Under the pieces are notes generated by a model that made no database searches, had not been told where the DNA came from, and saw only the letters and a list, made by a program, of their open reading frames with translations. Made by a program: the position numbers and the translations under genes. From positions 4,904,501-4,968,500 of the forward strand of contig NZ_MEHJ01000001.1 in assembly GCF_001746415.1 (NCBI RefSeq): 64,000 nucleotides of DNA, written 5' to 3'. The stretch is from Streptomyces agglomeratus. Its GTDB lineage: Bacteria > Actinomycetota > Actinomycetes > Streptomycetales > Streptomycetaceae. This document shows positions 41,845 through 51,344 of this stretch, piece after piece (within the stretch, counting starts at the first letter, position 1; the number at the start of each line of letters is the position of its first letter).

Positions 41845-44250
41845 GTGACCACCAACAGAGGGCGGATCGCAGCCGCCGCCGTAGTCGTGGCCATGGCCGC
41901 GACCGCCGCGACGGGATCCGCATTCGCCACCGTCCGGGCCGACGACCACCCGGCGGGCGCGAAGGACACGGCCGGCATCGAGCGCCGCGACCCGGCGCCC
42001 GCGAAGGGCCATGTCGAGCACGATCTCGAAGGACCCTTCAGTAAACAGCAGGAGTTGGAGCGCAAGGCGGCCCTGGAGCAGGTCCTCGCCGGCGATGCCA
42101 CCGTGCACAAGCGCGGCGGGTCCAAGGTCGTGAAGCTGGACGACAAGAAGTACGTCGAGCTGGGCCGCGAGAAGACCGACAAGATATTCACGATCCTGGT
42201 GGAGTTCGGCGACAAGGTCGACGACACCACCATGTTCGACCCGGACGGCGACGGCCCCGAGCCGCCCGTCAAGAAGTACGGCGGCGAGCCCGGCCCCGCG
42301 CACAACCGGATAGCCGAGCCGGACCGTTCCGAGGACAACTCGACGGCCTGGCAGAAGGACTACGACCAGAAGCACTTCCAGGAGCTGTACTTCGGCGAGG
42401 GCAAGGGCAAGGACTCCCTCAAGACGTACTACGAGAAGACCTCCTCCGGCCGCTACTCGGTCGACGGCGAGGTCTCCGACTGGGTCAAGGTCGACTACAA
42501 CGAGGCCCGCTACGGCTCCAACTACTGCGGCGACAGCAACTGCGCCAACGTCTGGGACACCGTCCGCGACGGCGTCACCGCCTGGGCCGCCGACCAGAAG
42601 GCCAAGGGCAAGACGGACGCCGAGATCAAGGCGCAGCTCTCCGGTTACGACCAGTGGGACCGCTACGACTTCGACGCCGACGGCAACTTCAACGAGTCCG
42701 ACGGCTACATCGACCACTTCCAGATCGTCCACGCGGGCGAGGACGAGTCGGCGGGCGGCGGCGCCCAGGGCGAGAACGCCCTGTGGGCGCACCGCTGGTA
42801 CGCGTACGGCACGAACGCCGGCAAGACCGGCCCGGCGAACAACCCGGCCGGCGGCACCGAGATCGGCAAGACCGGCATCTGGGTCGGCGACTACACGATG
42901 CAGCCGGAGAACGGCGGCCTCGGCGTCTTCGCCCACGAGTACGGCCACGACCTGGGCCTGCCCGACCTGTACGACACCTCGGGCAAGGGCGAGAACGGCG
43001 TCGGCTTCTGGTCGCTGATGTCGGCGGGCTCCTGGCTCGGCAAGGGCAAGAACGAGATCGGCGACCTGCCCGGCGACATGACCGCCTGGGACAAGCTCCA
43101 GCTGGGCTGGCTCGACTACGACACGGCCAAGGCCGCGACGAAGTCGAAGCACAAGCTGGGCGTCTCGGCGTACAACACCAAGAACCCGCAGGCGCTCGTC
43201 GTCGAGCTGCCGAAGGTGCCCGTGACCACGACTGTCGTGAAGCCCGCCGAGGGCTCCAAGCAGTGGTGGAGCGACATGGGCGACGACCTCAAGAACACCC
43301 TGACCCGTTCCGTGGACCTGACCGGCAAGGCCAAGGCCGAGCTGTCGCTCCAGGGCTGGTGGGACATCGAGGCGAACTACGACTGGCTGTACGCCGAGGT
43401 CTCGGCCGACGCGGGCAAGACGTGGAACGCCGTCGACGGCACGGCCGACGGCAAGGCGCTCCCGCGCGACGCCGCCGACAAGCCGGGTCTGACCGGTGTG
43501 GGCGGCGCGTACAAGAAGCTCGCCTTCCCGCTGGACGCGTACGCGGGCAAGAAGATCGACCTGCGCTTCCGCTACCAGACGGACGGCGGCGCGGGCGGCA
43601 AGGGCTTCGCGGCCGACGCGATCACGGTGACCGCCGACGGCAAGCCGCTGTTCACCGACAACGCCGAGGGCGACGACAACGGCTGGACGGCCAAGGGCTT
43701 CACGCGCGTCGGTGAGTCCTTCACCAAGGAGTACGACCAGTACTACCTGGCCGAGAACCGCCAGTACGTGTCCTACGACCGGACGCTGAAGGTCGGCCCG
43801 TACAACTTCGGGTTCGCCCCCACGCGGCCGAGCTGGGTGGAGCACTACCCGTACCAGAACGGCCTGATGGTCTGGCTGTGGGACACCTCGCAGAAGGACA
43901 ACAACACCAGCGCCCACCCGGGCAAGGGCCTGATCCTTCCGGTCGACGCGCACGCCAAGCCGCTGAAGTGGGCGGACGGCAAGCTGCTGCGGAACAAGAT
44001 CCAGTCCTTCGACTCGACCTTCAGCAGGTACCGCACCGACGGCTTCACGCTGCACAGCGCGAACGTGCCGCTGAAGCTCGCGTCGCAGAAGGGCGTCCCG
44101 GTCTTCGACGACCGCAAGGGGACGTACTGGTACAAGGAGAACCCGACCGGTGGTGTGGACGTCCCTGACACCAACACCAAGATCTCGATCGTCAGCGAGC
44201 CCAAGAGCGGCTCGACGATCACCGTGAAGGTCGGTCCGTCGACCAAGTAG
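41845..44250 (+). CDS. Secreted M6-family zinc metalloprotease (immune inhibitor A type)
   Basis: 801 residues with a Sec signal peptide (about 1-28, RGRIAAAAVVVAMAATAATGSAFA). The pro-region precedes the catalytic domain, where FTILVEFGDKVDDTTMFDPDG starts the M6 fold. The zinc motif is HEYGHDLGLPD with His364, Glu365 and His368. C-terminal domains include a carbohydrate-binding-like segment (YKKLAFPLDAYAGKKIDLRFRYQTDGG). The enzyme degrades external proteins. GTG 41845 follows GGGGAGG (41827-41833). A long hairpin terminator follows, so it is monocistronic. Confidence 0.94.
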   Translation: MTTNRGRIAAAAVVVAMAATAATGSAFATVRADDHPAGAKDTAGIERRDPAPAKGHVEHDLEGPFSKQQELERKAALEQVLAGDATVHKRGGSKVVKLDDKKYVELGREKTDKIFTILVEFGDKVDDTTMFDPDGDGPEPPVKKYGGEPGPAHNRIAEPDRSEDNSTAWQKDYDQKHFQELYFGEGKGKDSLKTYYEKTSSGRYSVDGEVSDWVKVDYNEARYGSNYCGDSNCANVWDTVRDGVTAWAADQKAKGKTDAEIKAQLSGYDQWDRYDFDADGNFNESDGYIDHFQIVHAGEDESAGGGAQGENALWAHRWYAYGTNAGKTGPANNPAGGTEIGKTGIWVGDYTMQPENGGLGVFAHEYGHDLGLPDLYDTSGKGENGVGFWSLMSAGSWLGKGKNEIGDLPGDMTAWDKLQLGWLDYDTAKAATKSKHKLGVSAYNTKNPQALVVELPKVPVTTTVVKPAEGSKQWWSDMGDDLKNTLTRSVDLTGKAKAELSLQGWWDIEANYDWLYAEVSADAGKTWNAVDGTADGKALPRDAADKPGLTGVGGAYKKLAFPLDAYAGKKIDLRFRYQTDGGAGGKGFAADAITVTADGKPLFTDNAEGDDNGWTAKGFTRVGESFTKEYDQYYLAENRQYVSYDRTLKVGPYNFGFAPTRPSWVEHYPYQNGLMVWLWDTSQKDNNTSAHPGKGLILPVDAHAKPLKWADGKLLRNKIQSFDSTFSRYRTDGFTLHSANVPLKLASQKGVPVFDDRKGTYWYKENPTGGVDVPDTNTKISIVSEPKSGSTITVKVGPSTK

Positions 44251-44274
44251 TTCGTAACATCGCAGGTCAGAGCA

Positions 44275-44312
44275 TGAACGGCCGTCGCCCTCTAGCGGGC
44301 GGCGGCCGTTCA
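44275..44312 (+). terminator. 16-bp hairpin terminator after the M6 protease
   Basis: TGAACGGCCGTCGCCC (44275-44290) pairs with GGGCGGCGGCCGTTCA (44297-44312), with one G-T pair, around TCTAGC. CGTTTAG follows. Confidence 0.9.
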
Positions 44313-44372
44313 CGTTTAGATGCCTCTTGACCAGCTCTTGTTGACACGACGTCTTATGGGGGATTGATCGGC

Positions 44373-44687
44373 ATGTCCGGTGGAGGTTTCGTACGGCTGC
44401 CCGGCGGCAGCGTGGTGGTGGCTCTCACGCTGCCCAGCCCGGAGGCCGAGGGCCGCATGGTCCGCGTCCTGGTCCACTCGGTGAACCGGGCCCGCGCCCT
44501 GACCAGGCTGCGGAACCACGGTCTGCGGGCCGTCTACCTGCGGGGCAACGCGCACCCGCCGACGCCGGACGAGATCACCGCCGTACTGCACCACCCGGAC
44601 GGGCTGCTGTGGCGTACGGCGCCGCAGGAGACGGTGGAGCTCTGGCACCCCATACGGGCGCTGCTCAGACCCGTACGCCCGGCCTAG
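44373..44687 (+). CDS. Hypothetical protein (104 residues)
   Basis: A soluble basic protein with no signal or membrane segment: GFVRLPGGSVVVALTLP, VLVHSVNRARALTRLRNHGLRAVYLRGN, PPTPDEITAVLHHPDGLLWRT. I do not recognise a family. GGGGGA (44358-44363) stands 9 bases before ATG 44373, and a perfect TTGACA lies at 44341-44346. Coding looks real by base pattern and by having its own upstream signals. It is convergent with pncA. Confidence 0.7.
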   Translation: MSGGGFVRLPGGSVVVALTLPSPEAEGRMVRVLVHSVNRARALTRLRNHGLRAVYLRGNAHPPTPDEITAVLHHPDGLLWRTAPQETVELWHPIRALLRPVRPA

Positions 44688-44717
44688 GAGGCGCGCGGCG
44701 GGCCCCCGGGCGGCCGG

Positions 44718-45302
44718 CTAGACCACCGGCTTCCCGGACAGCTCCACGCCCGCCTCGCGCATCTCCTCCAGCGCCCGCTCCGTCGTCGCCTCGGACACGC
44801 CGGCCGTCAGGTCGAGCAGTACGTGCGTGGTGAAGCCCTCGCGGACCGCGTCCAGGGCCGTCGCCCGCACGCAGTGGTCGGTGGCGATGCCGACCACGTC
44901 CACCTCGGTGACCCCGCGCGCCCGCAGCCAGTCGGCCAGCCCGACACCGTTCTCGTCGGTGCCCTCGAAGCCGCTGTACGCCGCCGAATGGGCGCCCTTG
45001 TCGAAGACCGCGGCGATGGCGCCCGAGGCGACGGCCGGCGCGAAGTTCGGGTGGAAGCCCACGCCCTCCGTACCGGCGACGCAGTGCACCGGCCAGGAGC
45101 GGACGTAGTCCGGGGTGGCGGAGAAGTGGTCGCCCGGGTCGACGTGGTGGTCCCGGGTGGCGACCACGTGGCGGTAGCCGGCCGGGGCCTCGCCGATCAG
45201 CTCGGTGACGGCGGCGGCGACGTCGGCACCACCCGCCACCGCGAGGCTGCCGCCCTCGCAGAAGTCGTTCTGAACGTCTACGACGATCAAGGCGCGGTGC
45301 AT
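44718..45302 (-). CDS. pncA: Nicotinamidase (isochorismatase family)
   Basis: A 194-residue amidase turning nicotinamide into nicotinate for NAD salvage. The catalytic triad is visible: Asp9 (VVDVQNDFC), Lys102 (FDKGAHSAAY) and Cys144 (ATDHCVRATALDA). The metal site region RDHHVDPGDHF is also present. ATG 45302 (MHRALIVVDVQ) fits the family; the open frame runs 28 residues further without support. It follows pncB on the same strand by 176 bases, so the nicotinate it makes feeds the next enzyme. Confidence 0.95.
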   Translation of the reverse strand: MHRALIVVDVQNDFCEGGSLAVAGGADVAAAVTELIGEAPAGYRHVVATRDHHVDPGDHFSATPDYVRSWPVHCVAGTEGVGFHPNFAPAVASGAIAAVFDKGAHSAAYSGFEGTDENGVGLADWLRARGVTEVDVVGIATDHCVRATALDAVREGFTTHVLLDLTAGVSEATTERALEEMREAGVELSGKPVV

Positions 45303-45478
45303 GGCGGGGGCCCTTCGGTGGGGATGAGGCGGTGGGGGGTGCGTGTCCTGTTGTGCGGGCGTTGGTTCCGAGAGTAGAGATTCCAACGGCCTTGCGGCAG
45401 GGGGCCTTTGGCTGCTAGAGGGTCGGCGACGCCCTCGGCGCCCGCCCTCTGGCTTGCCGCTGCCCGCTCACCCGGCGT

Positions 45479-46807
45479 TCATGCGTACTCGGTGGGGATC
45501 ACCGGCTCGCCCCTGGAGAGCTGCACCGCCGACATCGGCAGGGCCCCGCGCGCCGCGATGTGCCGCTCGCGTACGTCGTCCAGCGGCTCGCGCGCCACGA
45601 CCTCGCCGCCCTTGACCAGCTCGACCTGGAGCTGCCGGCCGGCCAGCTCCGGCGGTACGGGCCCGGTGCCGACGACCTCCGCCTCGGCCACCCCGTGGGC
45701 GTCCGCCCGGCGCGCCGCCCACTTGCGCCCGCCGATCGAGGTCTTGCCGCCCGTCGACTTCTTCGCCACCGGCTGGAGCGGCGCCTTCGGGTCCGCCGAT
45801 GCGGCCCTGGCGACCAGCTTGTAGACCATGGAGCAGGTGGGGTGTCCGCTGCCGGTGACCAGCTGCGTTCCGACGCCGTACGCGTCCACGGGTGCCGCCG
45901 CGAGCGAGGCGATGGCGTACTCGTCGAGGTCGCTGGTCACCACGATCCTAGTACGGGTGGCCCCCAGCTCGTCGAGCTGCTGGCGCACCCGGTGCGCGAC
46001 CAGCAGCAGGTCGCCCGAGTCGATACGGACCGCGCCCAGGTCCGTCCCGGCCACCTCGACGGCGGTACGGACGGCCTCGGCGACGTCGTACGTGTCGACC
46101 AGCAGCGTCGTACCGCTGCCGAGCGAGGCGACCTGCGCCTGGAAGGCGTCGCGCTCGCTGTCGTGCAGCAGGGTGAAGGCGTGCGCGCTGGTGCCGACGG
46201 TGGGGATGCCGTAGCGGAAGCCGGCCGCGAGGTCCGAGGTGGAGGTGAATCCGCCGACGTACGCCGCGCGGGACGAGGCGACGGCGGACAGCTCGTGCGT
46301 ACGGCGGGCGCCCATCTCGATCAGCGGCCGGCCGCCCGCGGCGGCGGCCATCCGGGAGGCGGCGGCCGCGATGGCCGAGTCGTGGTTGAGGATCGAGAGG
46401 ATCACGGTCTCCAGGAGCACGCACTCGGCGAAGCTGCCCTCGACGCGAAGGATCGGCGAGCCCGGGAAGTAGACCTCGCCCTCCGGGTAGCCCCACACGT
46501 CGCCCGTGAAGCGGTACGAGGCGAGCCACTCCAGCGTCGGCTCGTCGACGATCGCGTGCTCCCGCAGGAAGCCGAGCACGCCGGCGTCGAACCGGAAGTT
46601 CTCCACGGCGTCCATGACCCGCCCGGTGCCCGCCACCACGCCGTACCGGCGCCCCTCGGGCAGCCTGCGGGTGAAGACCTCGAAGACGGAACGCCGGTCG
46701 GCGGTACCGGCCCGGAGGGCGGCCTGGAGCATCGTGAACTCGTACTGGTCGGTGAAGAGCGCTGTCGACGGCACATCCACCGGCAGCCCAAGGTCCGCAG
46801 TGTTCAT
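45479..46807 (-). CDS. pncB: Nicotinate phosphoribosyltransferase
   Basis: A 442-residue enzyme making nicotinate mononucleotide from nicotinate and PRPP (Preiss-Handler pathway). Typical segments are [37 protein letters not shown], the His-containing phosphorylation region [12 protein letters not shown], and [20 protein letters not shown] with [12 protein letters not shown] 46807 is the natural start. It diverges from clpS with about 80 bases between, an arrangement also remembered from mycobacteria (pncB1/clpS). Confidence 0.95.
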   Translation of the reverse strand: MNTADLGLPVDVPSTALFTDQYEFTMLQAALRAGTADRRSVFEVFTRRLPEGRRYGVVAGTGRVMDAVENFRFDAGVLGFLREHAIVDEPTLEWLASYRFTGDVWGYPEGEVYFPGSPILRVEGSFAECVLLETVILSILNHDSAIAAAASRMAAAAGGRPLIEMGARRTHELSAVASSRAAYVGGFTSTSDLAAGFRYGIPTVGTSAHAFTLLHDSERDAFQAQVASLGSGTTLLVDTYDVAEAVRTAVEVAGTDLGAVRIDSGDLLLVAHRVRQQLDELGATRTRIVVTSDLDEYAIASLAAAPVDAYGVGTQLVTGSGHPTCSMVYKLVARAASADPKAPLQPVAKKSTGGKTSIGGRKWAARRADAHGVAEAEVVGTGPVPPELAGRQLQVELVKGGEVVAREPLDDVRERHIAARGALPMSAVQLSRGEPVIPTEYA

Positions 46808-46888
46808 GGCAAAGATGCTACCCCCAATCTCGTCAGAGTGACGATTTCTACGTGGCCGTTTGTGCGAGGGTCCCTCCCGGGTGGCACC

Positions 46889-47203
46889 ATGGGACAAGTG
46901 AGTACGGCTCCCGCAGAGATCGAACGCCCGGAATCGGCCGAGGAAACCTCCGCCGTCCCCGAACCCGACGTCCCCTGGGTGACGCTGGTCCACAACGACC
47001 CCGTCAATCTCATGAGCTATGTCGCGTATGTCTTCCAGACGTACTTCGGCTACTCCAAGGACAAGGCGCACAAGCTGATGCTGGACGTTCACCACAAGGG
47101 CCGCGCGGTCGTCTCCAGCGGCAGCCGCGAGGAGATGGAGCGCGACGTGCAGGCGATGCACGGCTACGGACTCTGGGCGACCCTCACGCAGGACCGCGGC
47201 TGA
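46889..47203 (+). CDS. clpS: ClpS, adaptor for the ClpAP/ClpCP protease
   Basis: 104 residues. ClpS delivers N-end-rule substrates to a Clp ATPase. The binding-pocket features are in [45 protein letters not shown], split here only for naming: the NDPVN and [11 protein letters not shown] motifs are diagnostic. Start options are ATG 46889 (MGQVSTAP) and GTG 46898. CACCAT at 46885-46890 followed by seven bases and GTG would fit a leaderless mRNA from 46898. It overlaps the DUF2017 gene by one base (TGATG), so the two are coupled. Confidence 0.93.
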   Translation: MGQVSTAPAEIERPESAEETSAVPEPDVPWVTLVHNDPVNLMSYVAYVFQTYFGYSKDKAHKLMLDVHHKGRAVVSSGSREEMERDVQAMHGYGLWATLTQDRG

Positions 47204-47805
47204 TGGCCGGGCTCTTCGAGCAGATCCCCGGCGGCGGCGTGGCCGTCGCGCTCGACGAGGTCGAGATCTCGATCCTGCGCAGCCTGGCCGTACAACTGCT
47301 CGAACTGGTCGGACCCGGCGACCAGCCGGCGGCGGGCGAGGACCCGCTGGCCGCGCTGTTCGCGCAGGGCCCCAGCGAGGCGCCGTCCGACCCCGCGCTC
47401 GCCCGGCTCTTCCCCGACGCGTACGGCGATCCGCAGGCCGATCCCGACGACGCGCACGAGCGCGAGGTGCGCGCCAACTCCGCCGAGTTCCGGCGCTTCA
47501 CCGAGAACGACCTGCGCGAGCGCAAGCGGGAGGACGCCCTCGCGGTCGTCCGCAGCCTCGACACGCTGGCCACCGGGGGCGAGGGCGGCGCCGTACTCAA
47601 GCTCACGGACGACGAGTGCAAGCGCTGGCTCGGCACGCTCAACGATCTGCGGCTGACCATCGGGACGCGCCTGGAGGTCACCGACGAGGACGAGAACGGG
47701 GAGCTGTACCGGCTGCCGGACTCCGATCCGCGCAAGCCGATGGTGATGGCGTACCTGTGGCTCGGCGCGCTCCAGGAGAGCCTCGTCGAAACGCTCATGC
47801 CCTGA
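47203..47805 (+). CDS. DUF2017 protein
   Basis: A 200-residue actinobacterial protein of unknown function, regularly found just after clpS, which suggests a link to protein turnover. It is acidic, starts [36 protein letters not shown] (seen in two parts) and has a conserved helical C-terminus ending YLWLGALQESLVETLMP. The start ATG shares a base with the clpS stop. A strong terminator is 76 bases downstream. Confidence 0.9.
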   Translation: MAGLFEQIPGGGVAVALDEVEISILRSLAVQLLELVGPGDQPAAGEDPLAALFAQGPSEAPSDPALARLFPDAYGDPQADPDDAHEREVRANSAEFRRFTENDLRERKREDALAVVRSLDTLATGGEGGAVLKLTDDECKRWLGTLNDLRLTIGTRLEVTDEDENGELYRLPDSDPRKPMVMAYLWLGALQESLVETLMP

Positions 47806-47881
47806 ATATGCCCTGACCTGTCCTGACATATCACTCATGGCGTTCGCTCAACGGACACTCAAATCCGGATAACGATCGGAT

Positions 47882-47916
47882 TAACGCCTGGGGTCCCTTT
47901 GGGGCTCCAGGCGTTA
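47882..47916 (+). terminator. 16-bp hairpin with T-rich tail ending the clpS operon
   Basis: TAACGCCTGGGGTCCC (47882-47897) pairs with GGGGCTCCAGGCGTTA (47901-47916), with two G-U pairs, around TTT. CTTGTCCCATTTTT follows. This is among the best Rho-independent terminators in the window. Confidence 0.93.
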
Positions 47917-48152
47917 CTTGTCCCATTTTTCCCGTGGTGTGCGCCACATTGGGCGCAGTGGATCACTGTTGCGGGCGTGATAAATCTTCACGACCGCCCG
48001 GGGACGCCACCCCTGTCCCCGGGGGCGCTGACGCCGGCTGACCCCGGCACGCAACTCCATTCCACATCCGGGGGCCGAGCCCCTCAAAGGATCGTCACAG
48101 TCGATCCGAGCCGTTCAAGGCCGGATCGGCATGGAGAAAGGCGCGACACACC
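47917..48152 (+). other. Leader region of the amino acid permease with a GC hairpin
   Basis: 236 non-coding bases. A stable hairpin CCCGGGGA (47997-48004)/TCCCCGGG (48016-48023), extendable by GC and CG pairs, is followed by GAAAGG close to the permease ATG. An attenuator or long 5' leader is possible. I could not match it to a known riboswitch class. Confidence 0.35.
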
Positions 48153-49601
48153 ATGACCTCAGTGCAGGTCGACAAGCAGCACGACGGCAGTGAGGCCGAA
48201 GGCGCGACATCCGGCGAGGGTTACCAGCGCGGACTCGGGGCCCGTCAGATCCAGATGATCGCGATCGGCGGCGCCATCGGCACCGGCCTCTTCCTCGGCG
48301 CGGGCAAGGGCATCTCCATCGCCGGCCCCAGCCTGATCCTGGCCTACGCCATGGCCGGCCTCGTCATCTTCTTCATCATGCGGGCGCTCGGTGAGCTCCT
48401 CATGTACCGCCCGGTCTCCGGCTCCTTCTCGGAGTACGCCCGCGAGTTCGTCGGCCCCTTCGCCGGCTTCGTGACCGGCTGGACGTACTGGCTCTTCTGG
48501 GTCGTCACCGGCATCACCGAGGTCACCGCGGCCTCCGAGTACATGCAGTACTGGACCAAGGGCACCGACGGCTGGACCGATCAGCCGCAGTGGGTCTTCG
48601 CCCTGATCTTCACGGTCCTCCTCTTCTGCGTGAACCTGATCTCCGTCAAGCTCTTCGGTGAGCTGGAGTTCTGGTTCTCGATGATCAAGGTCACCGCGAT
48701 CGTCGGCATGATCCTCATCTGCGCCGGCATCCTCACCCTCGGCTTCTCCGACGCCGGCGACACCGCCTCGGTCACCATGCTCTGGGACCAGGGCGGCTTC
48801 TTCCCCAACGGCATCGGCCAGACGCTGATGACCCTCCAGCTGGTCATGTTCGCCTTCCTCGCCGTCGAGCTGGTCGGCGTCACGGCGGGCGAGGCCAAGG
48901 ACCCGCAGACGGTCCTGCCCAAGGCCATCAACACCGTCCCGTGGCGCATCGCCGTCTTCTACGTCGGCGCGCTGATCATGATCCTGTCGGTCGTCCCGTG
49001 GACCCACTTCCAGCCGGGCGTCTCGCCGTTCGTGGCGGCCTTCGAGAAGATGGGCCTCGGCGTCGGCGCCGCCATCGTCAACTTCGTGGTCCTCACGGCC
49101 GCCCTGTCCTCCTGCAACTCGGGCATGTACTCCACCGGCCGCATGCTGCGCGACCTCGCGCTCAACGGCCAGGGCCCGAAGTTCTTCACCAAGCTGACCA
49201 AGAACGGCCTGCCCCTCGTGGGCACGTCCTTCTCCGCCGCCCTGATGCTGGTCGGCGTGTGGATCAACTACCAGTGGCCGGGCGAGGCGTTCAACTACGT
49301 CGTCTCCTTCGCGACCATCTCCGGCATGTGGGCCTGGATCATGATCCTGGTCAGCCAGATCCGCTACCGGGCCAAGTCCGACCGCGGTGAGCTGCCGAAG
49401 TCCTCCTTCCGGGCCCCGGGAGCGCCGTACACGAGCTGGTTCGCCCTGCTCTTCATCGGCATGGTCATCGTGATGATGGGCGTCGACAAGGACGCGCGCA
49501 TCTCGCTGTACTGCGCGCCGCTGTGGGCGCTGCTGCTGGGCGTGTCCTGGCTGGTGCTGAAGAAGCGCAACAGCGGGCAGGCTGCCGCCGAGCAGAGCTG
49601 A
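48153..49601 (+). CDS. Amino acid permease (APC superfamily, AAT type)
   Basis: 482 residues with about 12 membrane segments. TM1 holds the substrate-binding GGAIGTGLFLGAGKGI motif, and TM2-3 follow with FFIMRALGELLMYRPVSGSFSEYA, classic for the amino acid transporter family (asparagine, aromatic, GABA permeases). Cytoplasmic ends are hydrophilic. ATG 48153 is close behind GAAAGG. The substrate cannot be decided. It sits between the clpS operon and the Mec-like gene but has its own leader and terminator. Confidence 0.92.
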   Translation: MTSVQVDKQHDGSEAEGATSGEGYQRGLGARQIQMIAIGGAIGTGLFLGAGKGISIAGPSLILAYAMAGLVIFFIMRALGELLMYRPVSGSFSEYAREFVGPFAGFVTGWTYWLFWVVTGITEVTAASEYMQYWTKGTDGWTDQPQWVFALIFTVLLFCVNLISVKLFGELEFWFSMIKVTAIVGMILICAGILTLGFSDAGDTASVTMLWDQGGFFPNGIGQTLMTLQLVMFAFLAVELVGVTAGEAKDPQTVLPKAINTVPWRIAVFYVGALIMILSVVPWTHFQPGVSPFVAAFEKMGLGVGAAIVNFVVLTAALSSCNSGMYSTGRMLRDLALNGQGPKFFTKLTKNGLPLVGTSFSAALMLVGVWINYQWPGEAFNYVVSFATISGMWAWIMILVSQIRYRAKSDRGELPKSSFRAPGAPYTSWFALLFIGMVIVMMGVDKDARISLYCAPLWALLLGVSWLVLKKRNSGQAAAEQS

Positions 49602-49613
49602 TCCCAGCATGTG

Positions 49614-49650
49614 GTCCCGTCCGTACCATCCCTCGGTACGGGCGGGGCCC
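49614..49650 (+). terminator. 15-bp hairpin after the permease
   Basis: GGTCCCGTCCGTACC (49614-49628) pairs with GGTACGGGCGGGGCC (49636-49650), with two G-U pairs, and is followed by CTTTGCTT. The promoter of the next gene begins immediately after it. Confidence 0.87.
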
Positions 49651-49656
49651 TTTGCT

Positions 49657-49662
49657 TATCCT
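49657..49662 (+). promoter_or_regulatory. Candidate -10 box of the leaderless Mec-like gene
   Basis: TATCCT is followed by GGGGCCC and ATG 49670, a 7-base gap. No ribosome-binding site is present otherwise. Confidence 0.5.
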
Positions 49663-49669
49663 GGGGCCC

Positions 49670-50086
49670 ATGCTGACCCTTTCCCAGGCCCTGTACGACC
49701 AGATCGTCGCGCACGCCCGCGCCGACCACCCCGACGAGGCGTGCGGCGTGGTCGCGGGACCGGCCGGGTCCGGGCGCCCCGAGCGCTTCATCCCGATGCT
49801 GAACGCCGCCCGCTCGCCCACGTTCTACGAGTTCGACTCCTCGGACCTGTTCAAGCTCTACCGCGAGATGGACGACCGGGACGAAGAGCCCGTGATCATC
49901 TACCACTCGCACACGGCGACCGAGGCGTACCCGTCCCGCACGGACATCAGCTACGCGAACGAGCCCGGCGCGCACTACGTCCTGGTCTCCACCGCCGACA
50001 CCGACGACGCGGGCCCCTTCCAGTTCCGCTCGTTCCGCATCGTGGACGGCGTGATCACGGAGGAAGAGGTCAAGGTCGAGGCGTAG
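49670..50086 (+). CDS. mec: JAMM/MPN metalloprotease, Mec-like CysO-cysteine hydrolase
   Basis: 138 residues of the M67 family. The JAMM residues are Glu23 (PDEACGVV), His79 and His81 (YHSHTATEAYPS), Ser89 and Asp92. In M. tuberculosis the equivalent (Mec) releases cysteine from the CysO-cysteine thiocarrier adduct. The presence of cysO-cysM about 3.4 kb downstream supports the same role here. Unlike in mycobacteria, a cobalamin riboswitch and BtuFCD-type genes intervene. The function is inferred from family and locus. Confidence 0.9.
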   Translation: MLTLSQALYDQIVAHARADHPDEACGVVAGPAGSGRPERFIPMLNAARSPTFYEFDSSDLFKLYREMDDRDEEPVIIYHSHTATEAYPSRTDISYANEPGAHYVLVSTADTDDAGPFQFRSFRIVDGVITEEEVKVEA

Positions 50087-50166
50087 CCCGGCCCCGCCAC
50101 TGCGCCGTAAGGCTCCGGCCCGAATGATCTCCACACGGGACGCAGTGACAGACTGTGCACGACCCG

Positions 50167-50280
50167 GGCGGCAGGACCCAGGAAGCCGGTGCGAATCCGG
50201 CACGGTCCCGCCACTGTGACCAGTCATGACGACCGCCACGGCCATCGCCATGCCTGGAAGCCAGGAACTGACCTGCCGCC
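50167..50280 (+). promoter_or_regulatory. Cobalamin (B12) riboswitch
   Basis: The conserved B12 box GCCACTGTG lies at 50210-50218 after AGCCGGTGCGAATCCGGC. The 3' part has GGAAGCCAGGAACTG. A closing stem is visible: GGCGGCAGG (50167-50175) pairs perfectly with CCTGCCGCC (50272-50280). It lies in the leader of a BtuF-like binding-protein gene, where bound adenosylcobalamin would switch expression off. The exact 5' limit is uncertain. Confidence 0.9.
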
Positions 50281-50331
50281 TTCCGCACCACCGACCAGGG
50301 GACGAGGAAATCCCCCGGAGGAGGCACCACC

Positions 50332-51333
50332 GTGTCCGGCCGTACCTGGCTTTCCCGCCGCGCGCTCCCCGCCGTCGCCGCAACCGCCGCCGCCCTGCTC
50401 CCCCTCACCGCCTGCACCACGGCGGACGACGCACCGGAGACCGCCGCGAAAGCGGCCCCCCGCTTCCCGTACACCGTCACCAACTGCGGCGTGAAGACGA
50501 CCTACAAGGCACCGCCCACCCGCGTCGTCACCATGAACCAGCACGTCACCGAGGTCATGCTGGAGCTCGGCCTCGCCAAGTCCCTGGTCGGCACCGCCTA
50601 CCTCGACGACAAGGTGCTCCCCAAGTACGAGAAGCAGTACGAGGCCACCCCCGTGCTCGCCAAGGAGTACCCCTCGTACGAGAAGCTCCTCGCCGCCAAC
50701 CCCGACTTCGTGTACGGCGGTTACGCCTCCGCCTTCTCGCCCGGCGACGGCCGCAGCCGCGACACGCTGAAGAAGTCCGGCATCGACTCCCGCCTGAACA
50801 CGGAGTACTGCGCCGACGGCAAGACCTCGATGGAAGCCCTCTACCAGGAGATCCGCGAGGTCGGCCGCACCTTCGGCGTCGCCGGCCGCGCCGAGCGCTG
50901 GATCGACGAGGCCAAGGCGGTGAACGCCGCCACCGAGAAGAAGCTCGCCGGCGTCGACCCGGTCTCCGTCTTCGTCTACGACGGCGGCGACAAGACCGCC
51001 TCCACCGTCGGCGGAGCGGGCATCGGCCACGAGATGGTCGGACGCGCGGGCGGCGAGAACGTCTTCGCCGACCTCCCCAAGCCCTTCGCCGACGCCTCCT
51101 GGGAGACCGTCGTCGACCGCCGGCCCGAGGCCATCGTCATCCTCGACTACGGCAGCACCACCGTCGCCCAGAAGAAACAGCGCCTCCTCGACGACCCGGC
51201 CCTCGCCGACGTCCCCGCCGTCAAGAACAAGCGCTTCGCCGTCCTGCCCCTGTCCGACATGGTCCTCGGCGTACGTGCCCCGGCCGCCGTCGACAAGCTC
51301 GCCCGCCAACTCCACCCCGAGCTGAAGAAGTAG
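50332..51333 (+). CDS. btuF: Cobalamin-type ABC importer, substrate-binding lipoprotein (BtuF-like)
   Basis: 333 residues with a lipoprotein signal (SRRALPAVAATAAALLPLTAC, Cys28). The mature protein has the class III binding-protein features TRVVTMNQHVTEVMLELG, NPDFVYGGYASAF and VKNKRFAVLPLSDMVLGVRAP. Sequence alone fits both iron-siderophore and cobalamin binding proteins. The riboswitch in front decides for a corrinoid. GGAGGAGG (50317-50324) precedes GTG 50332. It is the first gene of a three-gene importer operon. Confidence 0.9.
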   Translation: MSGRTWLSRRALPAVAATAAALLPLTACTTADDAPETAAKAAPRFPYTVTNCGVKTTYKAPPTRVVTMNQHVTEVMLELGLAKSLVGTAYLDDKVLPKYEKQYEATPVLAKEYPSYEKLLAANPDFVYGGYASAFSPGDGRSRDTLKKSGIDSRLNTEYCADGKTSMEALYQEIREVGRTFGVAGRAERWIDEAKAVNAATEKKLAGVDPVSVFVYDGGDKTASTVGGAGIGHEMVGRAGGENVFADLPKPFADASWETVVDRRPEAIVILDYGSTTVAQKKQRLLDDPALADVPAVKNKRFAVLPLSDMVLGVRAPAAVDKLARQLHPELKK

Positions 51334-51344
51334 CGGGCACGGAC

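Noticed and set aside
41725..44313. 862-codon minus-strand frame opposite the M6 protease
   Set aside because: Antisense shadow; the plus strand has a signal peptide, HEYGH zinc motif and terminator.
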